Shown here: piece after piece, positions 43,193 through 52,985 of the stretch
Layout: each line of letters starts with the position of its first letter
Position numbering within the stretch: position 1 is the first letter of the stretch
Source of the DNA: an uncultured Spirochaetaceae bacterium
GTDB taxonomy: Bacteria > Spirochaetota > Spirochaetia > Sphaerochaetales > Sphaerochaetaceae
Direction of reading: 5' to 3'
Assembly: GCA_944389025.1 (NCBI GenBank)
Contig: CALXKU010000010.1
Location: 1 to 64,000, forward strand
Length of the DNA: 64,000 nt
Made by a program: the position numbers and the translations under genes
Notes under the pieces: model-generated
Database searches by the model: none
The model's input: the letters and a program-made list of their open reading frames with translations, nothing else
Told to the model about the DNA's origin: nothing

Positions 43193-43672
43193 GTGAAAAG
43201 GGTATTAATGTTTTTTTTACTGCTTCTCGCACTCTCACCCCTTTTTGCTTTCTCATTCTTCTATGGTGCAGGGGGCGAGGGTGAGCGTCTTGATGATGAA
43301 AATCACTATGCGGGGCTTAGCATTGACATGGGCTTTTCATTCTTCAGCGAGCCGTACCTGATGCTTGACGCGGAGGTGGTCCTATCTCCTCTTTTCGAGT
43401 CTGTCTCTCTCAATCTCTCGACAAGTCCTTTTGCCACTCCTGTACGTCTTGCTTTCCTTTTCCCGAACCCTGTCCTTTACTCTCCAAAACTCAGAATTGG
43501 CGCTCAGTATGTCTATCGTGATGGCTGGTATTATAAGGCGGAACTTGCCCTTCTGAATTTCAGGGATACGTCGTTCGAATATGAATTTCTCACTCCCATA
43601 CTTCTCATTGATGCACTTGATTATTCTCTTGGATATGGTGTGAGGCTTGTTAAATTCACCTATTTCATCTGA
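43193..43672 (+). CDS. Small exported envelope protein
   Basis: A 159-residue protein with a GTG start at 43193 behind a GGAGG site, just after the PLD gene. A signal peptide (VKRVLMFFLLLLALSPLFAF) is clear. The mature part has alternating hydrophobic and polar residues and many aromatic residues, which suggests a small outer-membrane beta-barrel or periplasmic lipid-binding protein. I recognise no family. It appears to be in one operon with the lipoprotein before it and the similar-sized exported protein after it. Confidence 0.65.
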   Translation: MKRVLMFFLLLLALSPLFAFSFFYGAGGEGERLDDENHYAGLSIDMGFSFFSEPYLMLDAEVVLSPLFESVSLNLSTSPFATPVRLAFLFPNPVLYSPKLRIGAQYVYRDGWYYKAELALLNFRDTSFEYEFLTPILLIDALDYSLGYGVRLVKFTYFI

Positions 43673-43681
43673 GGAGGGCGT

Positions 43682-44233
43682 ATGAAAAAGATATTCTTGA
43701 CATTGATTTTAGTTTCCATTTCCATTTTCACACTCCACTCTGGTGATCATCAGGACATAGCCTTCTCCTTCTCCCCATCCTCCACTTACGGTTACTACGG
43801 CCCGTTCGGTGTTGAGGACTCTCTACGCCTGGATCTTTCAATGAGCCTTGGCATATCTTCCCGTTTCGAGGCTGGATTGGGCATCATAACAGAGCTTACC
43901 CCTGATATCGTGGATGAGAATACAATCTATTTCGAAGTGCTCTATTCCATCATCGGACCGCGAAGTACCGCAAGCAAGGTGGCGGGAACAGGAATAAACA
44001 CGCTTATCGGCATAGGTGGTTTCTACAGCCATGTCTTCTCAAACGGGAGAAATGGTGCGGGAGCTTACATTACGCTGACTCCAATAACCCTTGGAAGCCC
44101 GATAAGCGGAAGAAGAGAGCGGGCTCTGAGAACCAACGTTGGCTATGATTTCATCAATAACAGGGTTGTTCTCTCTTTCTCGATTATCGGATTCGATTTC
44201 TATGTTCGTGGCACATACAGGGATTACTACTGA
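43682..44233 (+). CDS. Small exported envelope protein, probable beta-barrel
   Basis: A 183-residue protein with a signal peptide (about 20 residues, to HSG). GAGGG precedes the ATG. The mature sequence (FGVEDSLRLDLSMSLGISSR, FEAGLGIITEL, VVLSFSIIGFDFYVRG) has strand-like alternation and ends in an aromatic-rich stretch typical of outer-membrane barrels. Function is unknown. It is last in the PLD operon and overlaps the convergent rpiB gene by 7 nt. Confidence 0.65.
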   Translation: MKKIFLTLILVSISIFTLHSGDHQDIAFSFSPSSTYGYYGPFGVEDSLRLDLSMSLGISSRFEAGLGIITELTPDIVDENTIYFEVLYSIIGPRSTASKVAGTGINTLIGIGGFYSHVFSNGRNGAGAYITLTPITLGSPISGRRERALRTNVGYDFINNRVVLSFSIIGFDFYVRGTYRDYY

Positions 44234-44670
44234 TTGCTCTCGAGTGCCATTATCTTGTTGACCCTTCTCTCATGCCGTCCTCCTTCGAACTTTGAGTCGA
44301 GGTAGGCATCGAGTATCTTGAGGGGATCTTCCTTGTATTCAACCCTTCCACCGAAAGCGAGCATGTTGGCATTGTTATGCTGCTTTGCCATCGCCGCGCA
44401 ATACGAGTCCATGACGAGAGCGCATCTTATCCCCCTGATCTTGTTTGCGGCAATCGATATCCCGATGCCTGTGCCGCAGAGGACGATTGCGAAATCATAT
44501 CCCCCTTTGAGGTATTCTTTTGCGCATTCGGCAGCCTTGTCGGGGTAGTCTACGCTTTCAGGTTTATCAACACCAAGATATTTTACAGATATGCCCCTCT
44601 CTTCGAGATGGGCTTTCATTCTCATTGCAAGTTCGACCGCTCCATGGTCATTTGCCATAACACATTTCAT
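44227..44670 (-). CDS. rpiB: Ribose 5-phosphate isomerase B
   Basis: A 147-residue RpiB/LacAB family isomerase linking ribose 5-phosphate and ribulose 5-phosphate in the pentose phosphate pathway. Seen: ANDHGAVELAMRMKAHL at the N-terminus, the active-site loop LCGTGIGISIAANKIRGIRC and the HNNANMLAFGGR block. The length is normal. The promoter ends 8 nt before the ATG with no ribosome-binding site. It is divergent from the pyrophosphatase gene. Confidence 0.95.
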   Translation of the reverse strand: MKCVMANDHGAVELAMRMKAHLEERGISVKYLGVDKPESVDYPDKAAECAKEYLKGGYDFAIVLCGTGIGISIAANKIRGIRCALVMDSYCAAMAKQHNNANMLAFGGRVEYKEDPLKILDAYLDSKFEGGRHERRVNKIMALESNQ

Positions 44671-44678
44671 AGCTAAAG

Positions 44679-44707
44679 ATTATGAAGCAAAATTCAGCAG
44701 AAGGCAA
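44679..44707 (-). promoter_or_regulatory. rpiB promoter, leaderless spacing
   Basis: Minus strand: TTGCCT (44702-44707), 17 bp, CATAAT (44679-44684), then 8 nt to the ATG at 44670. No ribosome-binding site. Confidence 0.65.
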
Positions 44708-44719
44708 CGATTAGAACGG

Positions 44720-44748
44720 TTTATATTTTCCTCTTTTTACGTTACCAT
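44720..44748 (+). promoter_or_regulatory. Pyrophosphatase gene promoter, leaderless spacing
   Basis: TTTATA (44720-44725), 17 bp, TACCAT (44743-44748), then TGCCTT and the ATG at 44755. It is divergent from the rpiB promoter within an 84-bp gap. Confidence 0.5.
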
Positions 44749-44754
44749 TGCCTT

Positions 44755-46383
44755 ATGGCGAAGATATATGTTTTAGGGCACAGGAATCCCGACATGGACT
44801 CCATATGTTCTGCTTGGGCGTATGCCAGGCTTAAGAACATGATTGATAGCGAGAATGAATACGTTCCTGTAAGGCTTGGCAATGTCAATGATAATGTGAA
44901 ATATCTTTTCTCCCGTGCAGGAGCTGAGATTCCCCAGCTTTTAAAGGATGTGAAGGCAAAGAGCCGGGACATAGTGAAAACTCCGACATTCACAGTGACG
45001 GGGGAGGATCCCGTATATGAGCTTATCAGTCTTCTGAACACATATCATCCTTCGGTTGTGCCTGTAATAGATGACGGCGAGTACAAGGCGCTTGTAAGCG
45101 TTGATGACATAAACAGGTTCTTTTTGATGGAGAATCATAAGGGTAGGCCGTTCTACACCATAAGCCAAAAAAACATACCGAGAATCATCGAAGGACATTT
45201 TCTCCGTCGCGGACCTGAGGATACGTTCGATGCCCAGATAGTCGTCGGGGCAATGGACTATGAGGTATTCTGCGACAGGGTCAGCTCATGCGAGAAACCA
45301 CCTCTTCTGGTCGTTGGTAATCGCAAAAGGCATATCGCGTACGCCATAGAGCATAAGCTTGCTGGAATCATCCTGACAGGGATTACGGATATTGAGAGCG
45401 TTGAATGCGATTTCTCCAATTACGAGGGCATGGTATACCTCTCTGAGGAGGATACGGCCGAGACACTGCGTCTGCTCCGTCTCTCAACACCTATAAACCA
45501 GGTGATAGCCGTCAAGGATGCTCCCAGGGTTGAGATGGACAGCCTTTATGATGAGGTCAAGGCGATTCTTACCGATGGCGAGAACAGGGGCGTGAGTGTC
45601 TTTGAAGATGGTAAGTGGAAAGGTTTCATCACAAGAAGGTGTTTCCTCAACAGGCCACGGGCAAAGATAATCATGATGGATCACAATGAGGCCGAACAGT
45701 CGGTAATCGGAATCGAGGAGGCTGATATCGTCGAGATCGTGGATCATCACCGTCTTGCAGCTCCTAAGATGAATAATCCGATCTTCATATGCTCTGAGCC
45801 GGTTGGTAGCACATGCACCATAGTTTATGAGCAGTATGTGAAATGGCAGGTTCCCCTTGATGCTCTCACAGCCACAATCCTCCTTGGTGGCCTTGTTGCC
45901 GACACTGTGATGTTAAAGAGCCCTACGACTACGGATTATGACAGGTTTGTCGCCCAGGAGCTTGGAAAGAGTGCGAAAATAGATGATTTCGATGAATTCT
46001 GTCACTCTCTCTTCTCATCTTCATCATCCCTCAAGGACAAGGATCCGATGAGCCTCATTTCATCCGATTTCAAGAAATACCGTGAGCATGGCGTGCATTT
46101 CGGGATTGGCCAGGTAGAGGTTGGCAGCCTGGAGGAGATAAAGGAGCTCAAGGACACATATCTTGAGAAGCTCAGGGAGTTCCGCGACAGGGAGGCGCTA
46201 TCAATAGCCATGCTTCTTGTGACCGATGTCTTCAAGGAGGAATCAGTTCTTCTTACGACCAATTTCGATAAGGAGTACAAGATACCTTATGAGAAGATGG
46301 GAAAAGGGATGTACTATCTTCCGGGAGTGCTCTCAAGGAAGAAGCAGCTCCTGCCGGAGACTCTGAAGGTCCTTGAGGACTGA
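44755..46383 (+). CDS. CBS/DRTGG-regulated manganese-dependent inorganic pyrophosphatase
   Basis: A 542-residue family II pyrophosphatase with regulatory inserts. Catalytic DHH-family motifs are HRNPDMDSICSAWA at the N-terminus, MDHNEAEQS and VEIVDHHRLA in the middle, and the DHHA2 domain at the end. Between them lie CBS-type segments (FTVTGEDPVYELISLLNTYH) and a DRTGG-like domain. Such enzymes hydrolyse pyrophosphate and are tuned by adenine nucleotides. The gene has a short-leader promoter and abuts the convergent rel gene. Confidence 0.92.
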   Translation: MAKIYVLGHRNPDMDSICSAWAYARLKNMIDSENEYVPVRLGNVNDNVKYLFSRAGAEIPQLLKDVKAKSRDIVKTPTFTVTGEDPVYELISLLNTYHPSVVPVIDDGEYKALVSVDDINRFFLMENHKGRPFYTISQKNIPRIIEGHFLRRGPEDTFDAQIVVGAMDYEVFCDRVSSCEKPPLLVVGNRKRHIAYAIEHKLAGIILTGITDIESVECDFSNYEGMVYLSEEDTAETLRLLRLSTPINQVIAVKDAPRVEMDSLYDEVKAILTDGENRGVSVFEDGKWKGFITRRCFLNRPRAKIIMMDHNEAEQSVIGIEEADIVEIVDHHRLAAPKMNNPIFICSEPVGSTCTIVYEQYVKWQVPLDALTATILLGGLVADTVMLKSPTTTDYDRFVAQELGKSAKIDDFDEFCHSLFSSSSSLKDKDPMSLISSDFKKYREHGVHFGIGQVEVGSLEEIKELKDTYLEKLREFRDREALSIAMLLVTDVFKEESVLLTTNFDKEYKIPYEKMGKGMYYLPGVLSRKKQLLPETLKVLED

Positions 46384-48399
46384 TCAGACTCCGACAACTT
46401 TCTTTATGGATGGAATTGCCCTTATCGCGGCGGTCGTCTTTCTCAGAGCATCCTCGTCATCGCATGAAATCGTGAAGATTCCCTCAAGGTCCTGACCGTC
46501 GGCCTTGAGTTCACCGCTTATAAGGTGTCCTCCATGCTTTCTTGTGGCGTTATCTATCTCTCCGAAGAGCTCGGCATTCATTTTCGCAGTCACTTTGAAT
46601 CTTCTCACAAGATCCTTGCCATCCCACTCCACAGGAACGAGTCTCACATCCTTTTCAGGCATGTTCTTCAGATTAGGACAGTCTTTCTTATGTATGACAT
46701 ATCCTCTTCCCCTCGATATGTAAGCAACTATCTCATCTCCATGTACGGGGTTGCAGCATTTGGCGAAATCGAAGAGTATGTTCGAGTTGTTTCCGATTAT
46801 TACGGTACCTTTCTTCTCTTTGCTGAGGAATTTTATCCCGCCATTCTGGGGTATGATCGTTCTTGGCTTCTCGGCAATCTCTTTAGGAGCCTTATCCTCT
46901 TTCTTCCCCGGTGCGATTGGGATGTTCGTATTTTCGTTCTTATTCAGCCATGCCTTTATCTTCTTCTTCGCATTAGGTGTGTATGCGTATTCAAGCCAGG
47001 CCTGGTTTGGATGTGCGTTGGGGCTTGTGAGGATTTCAACAATCTGGGTGTTCTGCAGTGGTTTGTTAAGGGGGATTATCGTATTGTCCGCCCTGGCACC
47101 GGAGCAGTGAATACCGACCTCGGAGTGTACCTTGAATGCAAAATCGAGGGCTGTTGAGCCTACGGGAAGCTCTATGACGTGCCCCTGTGGGGTAAAGACT
47201 ATGATCGAGTCCTTGAGAAGCTCGTTCTTGATCTCATCCATGAAATCATCCTCGTTCTTCTCAATCTCCTGCTGCCAGGTCTTCAGCTTGGCTATGATCT
47301 TGTTGTAGTTGATGCTGTCAACGGTTTTCCAGGTGCCGCTCTCGCTGCCGCTTGCCGCCTTGTAGGACCAGTGCGCCGCAACTCCCTCCTCGGCAGTCTT
47401 ATGCATCTCGAACGTTCTTATCTGGATCTCAAGATGTTTCGCTCCCGGTCCGAGAACCGTCGTATGAAGGCTCTGGTAGTTGTTAGGCTTCGGCATCGCT
47501 ATGTAGTCCTTGAACCTTCCTTCTATCGGAACCCAGATTGAGTGGATGAGGCCGAGTATCGTGTAGCATTCCACCTGCGTCTCGCAGATTACCCTCACAC
47601 CGAGTATGTCATAGATCTCATCGATCTCCTTCTTTCTCTTCTTTATCTTCTGATAGATGGAGTAGGCGTGTTTCACCCTCCCTGATATCTGTACGTTCTT
47701 AAGGCCTGCTTTCTTACACGCTTCCTCGAGTGTCCTCGATACCCCTTTTATGTATGCAGTGTACTCACCCTTCCTTTCCAGAAGGTATTCGCTTATGTAG
47801 TTGTAACTTTCGGGTTTTAGAGCCTTGAGGGAGAGATCCTCAAGCTCGCACTTTATGGTGGACATTCCAAGTGAGTCCGCGATAGGGGCGAATATGTCGA
47901 GGCAATCCTCGGCAAAAGCCTTCTTCCTCTCAGGAGAGAGGTACTCCGCTGTCCTCATGTTATGAAGCTTGTCTGCAAGTTTTATCAGGATGACGCGCAC
48001 ATCCTTGCTCATGGCGAAGAACATCTTCTTTATGGTCTCTGCTTCCTGGATGCTCTTGTTGTCGGTGATATGGCTTATCTTTGTGACACCTTCCACCATG
48101 ATTGCGACCTCTTTACCGAAGAGGCGCTCTATCTCCTCCCTGGTGGTCTCAGTGTCTTCGAGAGTGTCATGAAGAAGGCCTGCGCAGATGGTATCCGAAT
48201 CCATTCCAAAGCTCATCAGGATCTCAGCAACCGACAGGGGATGTATGATGTATGGCTCCCCGCTCTTTCTTTTCTGATCCCCATGCTTCTTAGCCGCATA
48301 AATCGCAGCCGCGGCTATCTTGTCCTTCTCTTCGGCATGGAATCTGATGATGTTCGTTATGAACTTGTCTACAAGTTCCTTGTTTGGAATGTCGTCCAT
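46384..48399 (-). CDS. rel: Bifunctional (p)ppGpp synthetase/hydrolase Rel
   Basis: A 671-residue stringent-response enzyme. The HD hydrolase domain has GLLHDTLEDTETTREE. The synthetase domain includes YDILGVRVICET and PKPNNYQSLHTTV. TGS (VFTPQGHVIELPVGSTALDF) and a C-terminal ACT domain (TAKMNAELFGEIDNATRKHG onward) complete the long-Rel architecture. Both active sites look intact, so it can make and destroy (p)ppGpp. It is first in a cluster with prmC and prfA on the same strand, but has its own leaderless promoter. Confidence 0.96.
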   Translation of the reverse strand: MDDIPNKELVDKFITNIIRFHAEEKDKIAAAAIYAAKKHGDQKRKSGEPYIIHPLSVAEILMSFGMDSDTICAGLLHDTLEDTETTREEIERLFGKEVAIMVEGVTKISHITDNKSIQEAETIKKMFFAMSKDVRVILIKLADKLHNMRTAEYLSPERKKAFAEDCLDIFAPIADSLGMSTIKCELEDLSLKALKPESYNYISEYLLERKGEYTAYIKGVSRTLEEACKKAGLKNVQISGRVKHAYSIYQKIKKRKKEIDEIYDILGVRVICETQVECYTILGLIHSIWVPIEGRFKDYIAMPKPNNYQSLHTTVLGPGAKHLEIQIRTFEMHKTAEEGVAAHWSYKAASGSESGTWKTVDSINYNKIIAKLKTWQQEIEKNEDDFMDEIKNELLKDSIIVFTPQGHVIELPVGSTALDFAFKVHSEVGIHCSGARADNTIIPLNKPLQNTQIVEILTSPNAHPNQAWLEYAYTPNAKKKIKAWLNKNENTNIPIAPGKKEDKAPKEIAEKPRTIIPQNGGIKFLSKEKKGTVIIGNNSNILFDFAKCCNPVHGDEIVAYISRGRGYVIHKKDCPNLKNMPEKDVRLVPVEWDGKDLVRRFKVTAKMNAELFGEIDNATRKHGGHLISGELKADGQDLEGIFTISCDDEDALRKTTAAIRAIPSIKKVVGV

Positions 48400-48406
48400 A
48401 GAATAG

Positions 48407-48434
48407 ATTATATCCAGAATGAGAAAATAGGCAA
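48407..48434 (-). promoter_or_regulatory. rel promoter, leaderless spacing
   Basis: Minus strand: TTGCCT (48429-48434), 16 bp, TATAAT (48407-48412), then 7 nt to the ATG at 48399. No ribosome-binding site. Confidence 0.75.
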
Positions 48435-48465
48435 GAAAAGAGGGACTCTGGCAGTGATTTTTAGC

Positions 48466-49296
48466 TTAGCAGATGCTGCCGAGACTCACCCTCTCAAGGC
48501 CCGATAGGTCGTTAATTGTACGAATTTTTATGAAACCATGTTTTTCAAGAAGAGTCCTTATTTCTTCGTGCTGCCTGTAGTCCGCCTCAAGAATGAGATA
48601 TCCCCCCTTCTCAAGATAGGACGGGGCTTCCTTTATTATCCTTCTCGTAATCCCGAGTCCGTCATCATCCTCATCTATGAGTGCAAGCTCTGGCTCATTT
48701 TTCACTTCTTTGCTGACACCCTCATACCAAGCTCTGGTCACATACGGGGGATTTGCTGTTATCATATTGAATCTCATGCCGTTCCAAGGCTCGAATAGCG
48801 AGCCGAGGCGGCAGCATCCCTTTTCCCCCGTGATACTCTCATAGTTCTTCTTAGCAACAAGGAGAGCCTTTTCGCTTATGTCCGAGAAAAAAGCCATGAT
48901 TTCTGGCTTTTGGGCTTTTATGGATGTGATTATCGCACCGCTTCCGGTGCAGATGTCCAAAACCTTCTCATTTCCTTTTAGGGCGTCAAGGGCGGTTTCC
49001 ACTAGAGTCTCGGTATCGGGCTGGGGGATAAGAACATCACTGTTTACAGAGAAAGTGTAGCCGTAAAATTCCTTCTTTCCCGTTATGTATGCCATCGGGA
49101 CGCCTTCAAGTCTGAGAGCGGCGGCATCTAGTATCGCGCGCTCTCTATCTTCTGGTATTTCTCTCGTATCGTTGATTATGAGCTCGCTATGGCTCATTGA
49201 GAGAAAAAAGGAGAGGAGGATGCGTGCTTCCAACGCAGGGTTTTCCAAAGAGGAAAGCCTCTCAGAAAGGAGGCTTCTTAGCTCCTTTATCCTCAT
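48466..49296 (-). CDS. prmC: Release factor glutamine methyltransferase PrmC
   Basis: A 276-residue SAM-dependent enzyme that methylates the GGQ glutamine of RF1 and RF2. It has the SAM motif [15 protein letters not shown] and the catalytic NPPYV (in [13 protein letters not shown]), and the N-terminal helical substrate domain. It overlaps its substrate's gene prfA by 4 nt, the classic prfA-prmC pairing. The length is normal. Confidence 0.95.
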   Translation of the reverse strand: MRIKELRSLLSERLSSLENPALEARILLSFFLSMSHSELIINDTREIPEDRERAILDAAALRLEGVPMAYITGKKEFYGYTFSVNSDVLIPQPDTETLVETALDALKGNEKVLDICTGSGAIITSIKAQKPEIMAFFSDISEKALLVAKKNYESITGEKGCCRLGSLFEPWNGMRFNMITANPPYVTRAWYEGVSKEVKNEPELALIDEDDDGLGITRRIIKEAPSYLEKGGYLILEADYRQHEEIRTLLEKHGFIKIRTINDLSGLERVSLGSIC

Positions 49297-50354
49297 AGCT
49301 CCTTAAGCGCCTCTTCTCCTGCAGCGATCTTAAGAGGTTCGATCAGGTCATCAAGATCCCCGTTCATTATCGCATCGAGCTTATAGAGTGTCAGGTTGAT
49401 CCTGTGATCTGTTACCCTTCCCTGAGGGAAGTTATACGTTCTTATTCTTTCCGAGCGGTCTCCGGAACCAACCTGGCTCTTTCTCTGCTGGCTGCGCTCC
49501 TTCTGCTTCTTCTCCTCTTCCATCTCATAAAGGCGGCTTCTAAGAACCCTCAGTGCTTTTGCCTTGTTCTTTATCTGACTCTTCTCATCTTGGCAGATTA
49601 CGACAAGACCTGTTGGAATGTGTGTCAGTCTTACTGCGCTGTCTGTGGTATTAACGCACTGCCCGCCAGGTCCTCCGGCTCTCATGACGTCTATCTTGAG
49701 GTCCTCAGGCTTTATCTCGATATCCGTCTCCTCCGCCTCAGGAAGGACTGCCACAGTGATTGCTGATGTATGGATTCTTCCCCCGGATTCGGTCTCAGGC
49801 ACCCTCTGAACCCTGTGAACCCCGGACTCGTACCTGAGTGATGCATAGACATCCTTTCCCGTGATTGAGAACACGATCTCCTTAAGACCTCCGATTCCGG
49901 TCTCGTTGCTGTTCATGACCTCGATCTTCCAGCGCTTGGCCTCTGCGTAGTGGGAGTACATGCGGAACACATCCGCTGCGAAAAGTGCGGCCTCATCCCC
50001 TCCTGTTCCAGCTCTGATCTCCATTATTATGTTCTTCCCATCAAGCGGATCTGGCGGAATGAGAAGCATTTTCACTTCCTTTTCGGCCCTCTCAAGCTTC
50101 TTCTCGCACTCGCTTATCTCCTCCTTGGCCATCTCTACAAGCTCCGGATCACTTTCTTTGAGCATCTCCATTGCATCTTTTCTGTTCTCCTCGAGCTTTG
50201 CCATCTCCTCCATCTTCTCCACGATGGGAGCGATGTGTGAGCGCTCAACCATGAGCTCCTTATATTTTTTCATGTCGGACATAACCTCGGGGCTTGAAAT
50301 TCTTAAGTCAAGCTCCTCAAGCTGTTTCCTGTATCCGGGAAGTTTTTCCAGCAT
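49293..50354 (-). CDS. prfA: Peptide chain release factor 1
   Basis: A 353-residue RF1 recognising UAA and UAG. The GGQ motif is in [20 protein letters not shown] (Gln 232), and [20 protein letters not shown] is diagnostic. I start at [11 protein letters not shown] (50354), with an AGGAG site 10 nt upstream. Co-translated with prmC, whose product modifies it. Its presence agrees with UAG being used as a stop codon. Confidence 0.96.
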   Translation of the reverse strand: MLEKLPGYRKQLEELDLRISSPEVMSDMKKYKELMVERSHIAPIVEKMEEMAKLEENRKDAMEMLKESDPELVEMAKEEISECEKKLERAEKEVKMLLIPPDPLDGKNIIMEIRAGTGGDEAALFAADVFRMYSHYAEAKRWKIEVMNSNETGIGGLKEIVFSITGKDVYASLRYESGVHRVQRVPETESGGRIHTSAITVAVLPEAEETDIEIKPEDLKIDVMRAGGPGGQCVNTTDSAVRLTHIPTGLVVICQDEKSQIKNKAKALRVLRSRLYEMEEEKKQKERSQQRKSQVGSGDRSERIRTYNFPQGRVTDHRINLTLYKLDAIMNGDLDDLIEPLKIAAGEEALKEL

Positions 50355-50421
50355 TATGAATTTTCTCCTAAACAATAATTATAGCCCAAAACAAATAATC
50401 ATGGATAGATGGCCTTCCTCT

Positions 50422-50449
50422 TTGAAAAAGTGTGGTTTTGGATTAACAT
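50422..50449 (+). promoter_or_regulatory. AI-2E transporter gene promoter, leaderless spacing
   Basis: TTGAAA (50422-50427), 16 bp, TAACAT (50444-50449), then 8 nt to the ATG at 50458. It decides the start codon in an open frame that otherwise runs far upstream over prfA. Confidence 0.6.
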
Positions 50450-50457
50450 GTCCTCTG

Positions 50458-51564
50458 ATGAGCAATTTCAAGAGGAACGTCATATTTTCGGCTGTCGTAG
50501 TTTTCATCCTTTTCCTCGCTTTCAGATATTACGGGGCGATAGAAGGTTTCCTTTCTACATTTCTTGACAGCCTCACATCGATAGCTGTTGGAGCTGTGAT
50601 GGCCTATGTGATGAATCTCCCGATGACATTCTTCGAAACCAGGATCCTTAAGAAGGTGAGGAAGGGCAGGAGGGTGCTATCTATACTGCTTTCGATATTC
50701 GTTGTCGTAATCATAGTAGCTCTCATCTTCTCTTATATCATACCGCGCTTCATAGAGTCTCTGACACTGCTGATAAACAGCCTTCCTCTGTTCTTATCGG
50801 ACCTCTCTGAGCTTGCATCGGATAATCTTGACCCGTACATCGAGAGCCTTAGCACTTATCTGAAGCCGCTTGAGAACCTCAGGGCATTCCTCACGGAGAG
50901 GAGAGACATAATAGTAAGCGAAATATTCAACCTCGTAGGCTCTCTGCTCGGTCTTATCGTCTCTCTTGTGCTCTCACTGGCATTCGCGATTTACATGCTT
51001 GCCGGAAAAGAGAGGATAATAGAGGTAGGACGAAGGCTTATGAACGCTTATCTTGGCAGGAAAAGAAGTGATAGCGCACTTGCGGTTCTATCAAAGGCCA
51101 ATTCCATATTCAAGCGTTTCTTTGTCGGACAGCTTACCGAGGCTACAATACTTGGCTCTCTGAGCGCTGCAGGAATGATTATCTTACGCCTCCCATATGC
51201 GGGTGCTATAGGAGCCCTTATCGCTGTTACGGCCCTTATCCCTATAGCGGGAGCCTGGATAGGGGCTATAGTAGGGGCCATCATGATATTCCCGATAAGC
51301 CCTGTGAAATCGCTTGTGTTCCTTATATTCCTGCTGATACTCCAGCAGACGGAGAACAATGTGATTTATCCACGCGTTGTCGGTTCATCGATAGGACTTC
51401 CTGGAATATGGGTTCTTGCGGCAATTACGATTGGCGGCGGAATCGGAGGGGTGGCCGGAATGCTTGTCGCAGTCCCGACAGTTGCCCTTATTGTCGCCCT
51501 TGTCTCGGAGGATGCGGAGAAGAGGCTGAATGAAAGGGAGTCGAATTTCGCTGACTCACTCTGA
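50458..51564 (+). CDS. AI-2E family transporter
   Basis: A 368-residue membrane protein with about seven helices. The body (FLSTFLDSLTSIAVGAVMAY; LGSLSAAGMIILRLPYAGAI; GSSIGLPGIWVLAAITIGGG) is typical of the AI-2E/PerM family, whose members export small molecules or exchange Na+/H+. The frame stays open another 500 bp upstream, but that part is a shadow of prfA; the promoter at 50422-50449 places the start at 50458. It ends 1 nt from the convergent sbcB stop. Confidence 0.88.
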   Translation: MSNFKRNVIFSAVVVFILFLAFRYYGAIEGFLSTFLDSLTSIAVGAVMAYVMNLPMTFFETRILKKVRKGRRVLSILLSIFVVVIIVALIFSYIIPRFIESLTLLINSLPLFLSDLSELASDNLDPYIESLSTYLKPLENLRAFLTERRDIIVSEIFNLVGSLLGLIVSLVLSLAFAIYMLAGKERIIEVGRRLMNAYLGRKRSDSALAVLSKANSIFKRFFVGQLTEATILGSLSAAGMIILRLPYAGAIGALIAVTALIPIAGAWIGAIVGAIMIFPISPVKSLVFLIFLLILQQTENNVIYPRVVGSSIGLPGIWVLAAITIGGGIGGVAGMLVAVPTVALIVALVSEDAEKRLNERESNFADSL

Positions 51565-51565
51565 A

Positions 51566-52978
51566 CTATGAGAGTATCCTTCTCTCCAGATCCTTGCCGT
51601 AATCATAAAGAGCCTTGTATATGAGCTTGTCCTGGGCATCGATCTCGATGCTGGCCATATGCTCCTCGCACTCCCTCAGATAGAGCTCAAGGGGCCTTGA
51701 GAACTTGCTTGGCGGGTTTATAAGGCGGGATGCGCAGAAGTTCTTCCACTGCATCCTCTCCTTCTCGCTTAGGCTCTCTGGCCAGTTGCGTGCCACCATG
51801 CGCCAAAGCAGCTTATGGTATTTCTCATCCTCGAAATTGTACTCTCCGGCTTTGAGCTTCTCTTTTGGGCTGAGGCGTGCTATGTCTTTCAGCTTCGCCT
51901 TGTCAGCCTCGCTCATGAACTTGTCGTAAATCGTATAGTCGGCATCTGTCTCATTCTCATACTCTTTTTTCACGTTTATAAGGCTGTCAAGGTCGAAAAG
52001 ATACCTGTGGCCACGTCTGATGCTCTCAGCTTTTTCCTCAATCTCTTTTCTTGTAAAGCCGAGTCTTTTCTCAGCTTCGGCATCAAGGACTGAGAGCGGT
52101 GCTACGAACGGACATTTGTTTGCAAGGACCTTTACAATGCCGGCTTTTCTTAAATCCTCGATTCTCTCAAGGCTCTCTGGGATTGGAAAGGTAAGGTCGA
52201 AACAGTAGACCTCGTTACCCCTTTCCTTGTTCGTCATGAGAGGAATCAGGGGATGGGTGTTTCCCCGCTCAGAGACATATGCGGCGCTAGTATGCAGAAA
52301 CGGGCGGTGTCTTATGAGGTCTATCTGGGCCCAGATCTCATTCTTGAAACGGGTTTTGAACGCATATGAGAAGAGTTTTGGCTGTTTGTCTCTTATAAGG
52401 CGTGCAACCTCAATCGTGGCTCTGACGTCCACAAGGGCATCATGTGCACCAATCTGGTCGATCCCGTTTGATTTTGTTATGTCAGTGAGCTTGAAGCTCG
52501 TGTATCCGGTCTCCGGATTGATAGCGGAGAAATCTATACCCTCTGGCCTTAAGTCCTTTGTTGCCCTGACAAGGTTCATTATGTCCCATCTGCTTCTTCC
52601 TTCCTTGTACTCCCTCTCAAAGGGGTCGAAGAGATTCCTGTAAAGAGTGGCTCTTATGCACTCATCATCGAAGTTCACGTTATTAAAGCCCGCGGCAACG
52701 GTTCCGGGGACGAGGAACATGTCGTTTATCTTCTTTATGAAATCATACTCCCTGATTCCCTTCTCGTTCACCTCCTGCGGGGTAAGACGGGTCACTATGC
52801 AACTCTCAGGATTTGGAAGGTAGTCATCGGTAAGCTTTGAGTAAAGCAGTACCGGCTCTTCTATGATGTTAAGCTGCAGGTCAGTCCTGATAAGTGCTGC
52901 CTGGGCTATCCTGTCGACCCTGGGGTTGAGACCGAATGTCTCAAGGTCGTACCAAAGTATGGATTTCGCGTAGTTCAT
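51566..52978 (-). CDS. sbcB: Exodeoxyribonuclease I
   Basis: A 470-residue 3'-5' single-strand DNA exonuclease of the DEDD class. Motif I is LWYDLETFGLNPRVDRIAQA, motif II is FNNVNFDDECIRATLYRN, and motif III lies in GAHDALVDVRATIEVA. The SH3-like and C-terminal helical regions are present at the length expected of E. coli SbcB. It acts in mismatch repair and recombination. The gene has a TATTAT 7 nt before its ATG and no ribosome-binding site. Confidence 0.93.
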   Translation of the reverse strand: MNYAKSILWYDLETFGLNPRVDRIAQAALIRTDLQLNIIEEPVLLYSKLTDDYLPNPESCIVTRLTPQEVNEKGIREYDFIKKINDMFLVPGTVAAGFNNVNFDDECIRATLYRNLFDPFEREYKEGRSRWDIMNLVRATKDLRPEGIDFSAINPETGYTSFKLTDITKSNGIDQIGAHDALVDVRATIEVARLIRDKQPKLFSYAFKTRFKNEIWAQIDLIRHRPFLHTSAAYVSERGNTHPLIPLMTNKERGNEVYCFDLTFPIPESLERIEDLRKAGIVKVLANKCPFVAPLSVLDAEAEKRLGFTRKEIEEKAESIRRGHRYLFDLDSLINVKKEYENETDADYTIYDKFMSEADKAKLKDIARLSPKEKLKAGEYNFEDEKYHKLLWRMVARNWPESLSEKERMQWKNFCASRLINPPSKFSRPLELYLRECEEHMASIEIDAQDKLIYKALYDYGKDLERRILS

Positions 52979-52985
52979 ATTCCAG

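Noticed and set aside
49960-50457. Long N-terminal extension of the AI-2E transporter
   Set aside because: It is the reverse-strand shadow of prfA, serine-rich and non-hydrophobic; a promoter lies at 50422-50449 inside it.
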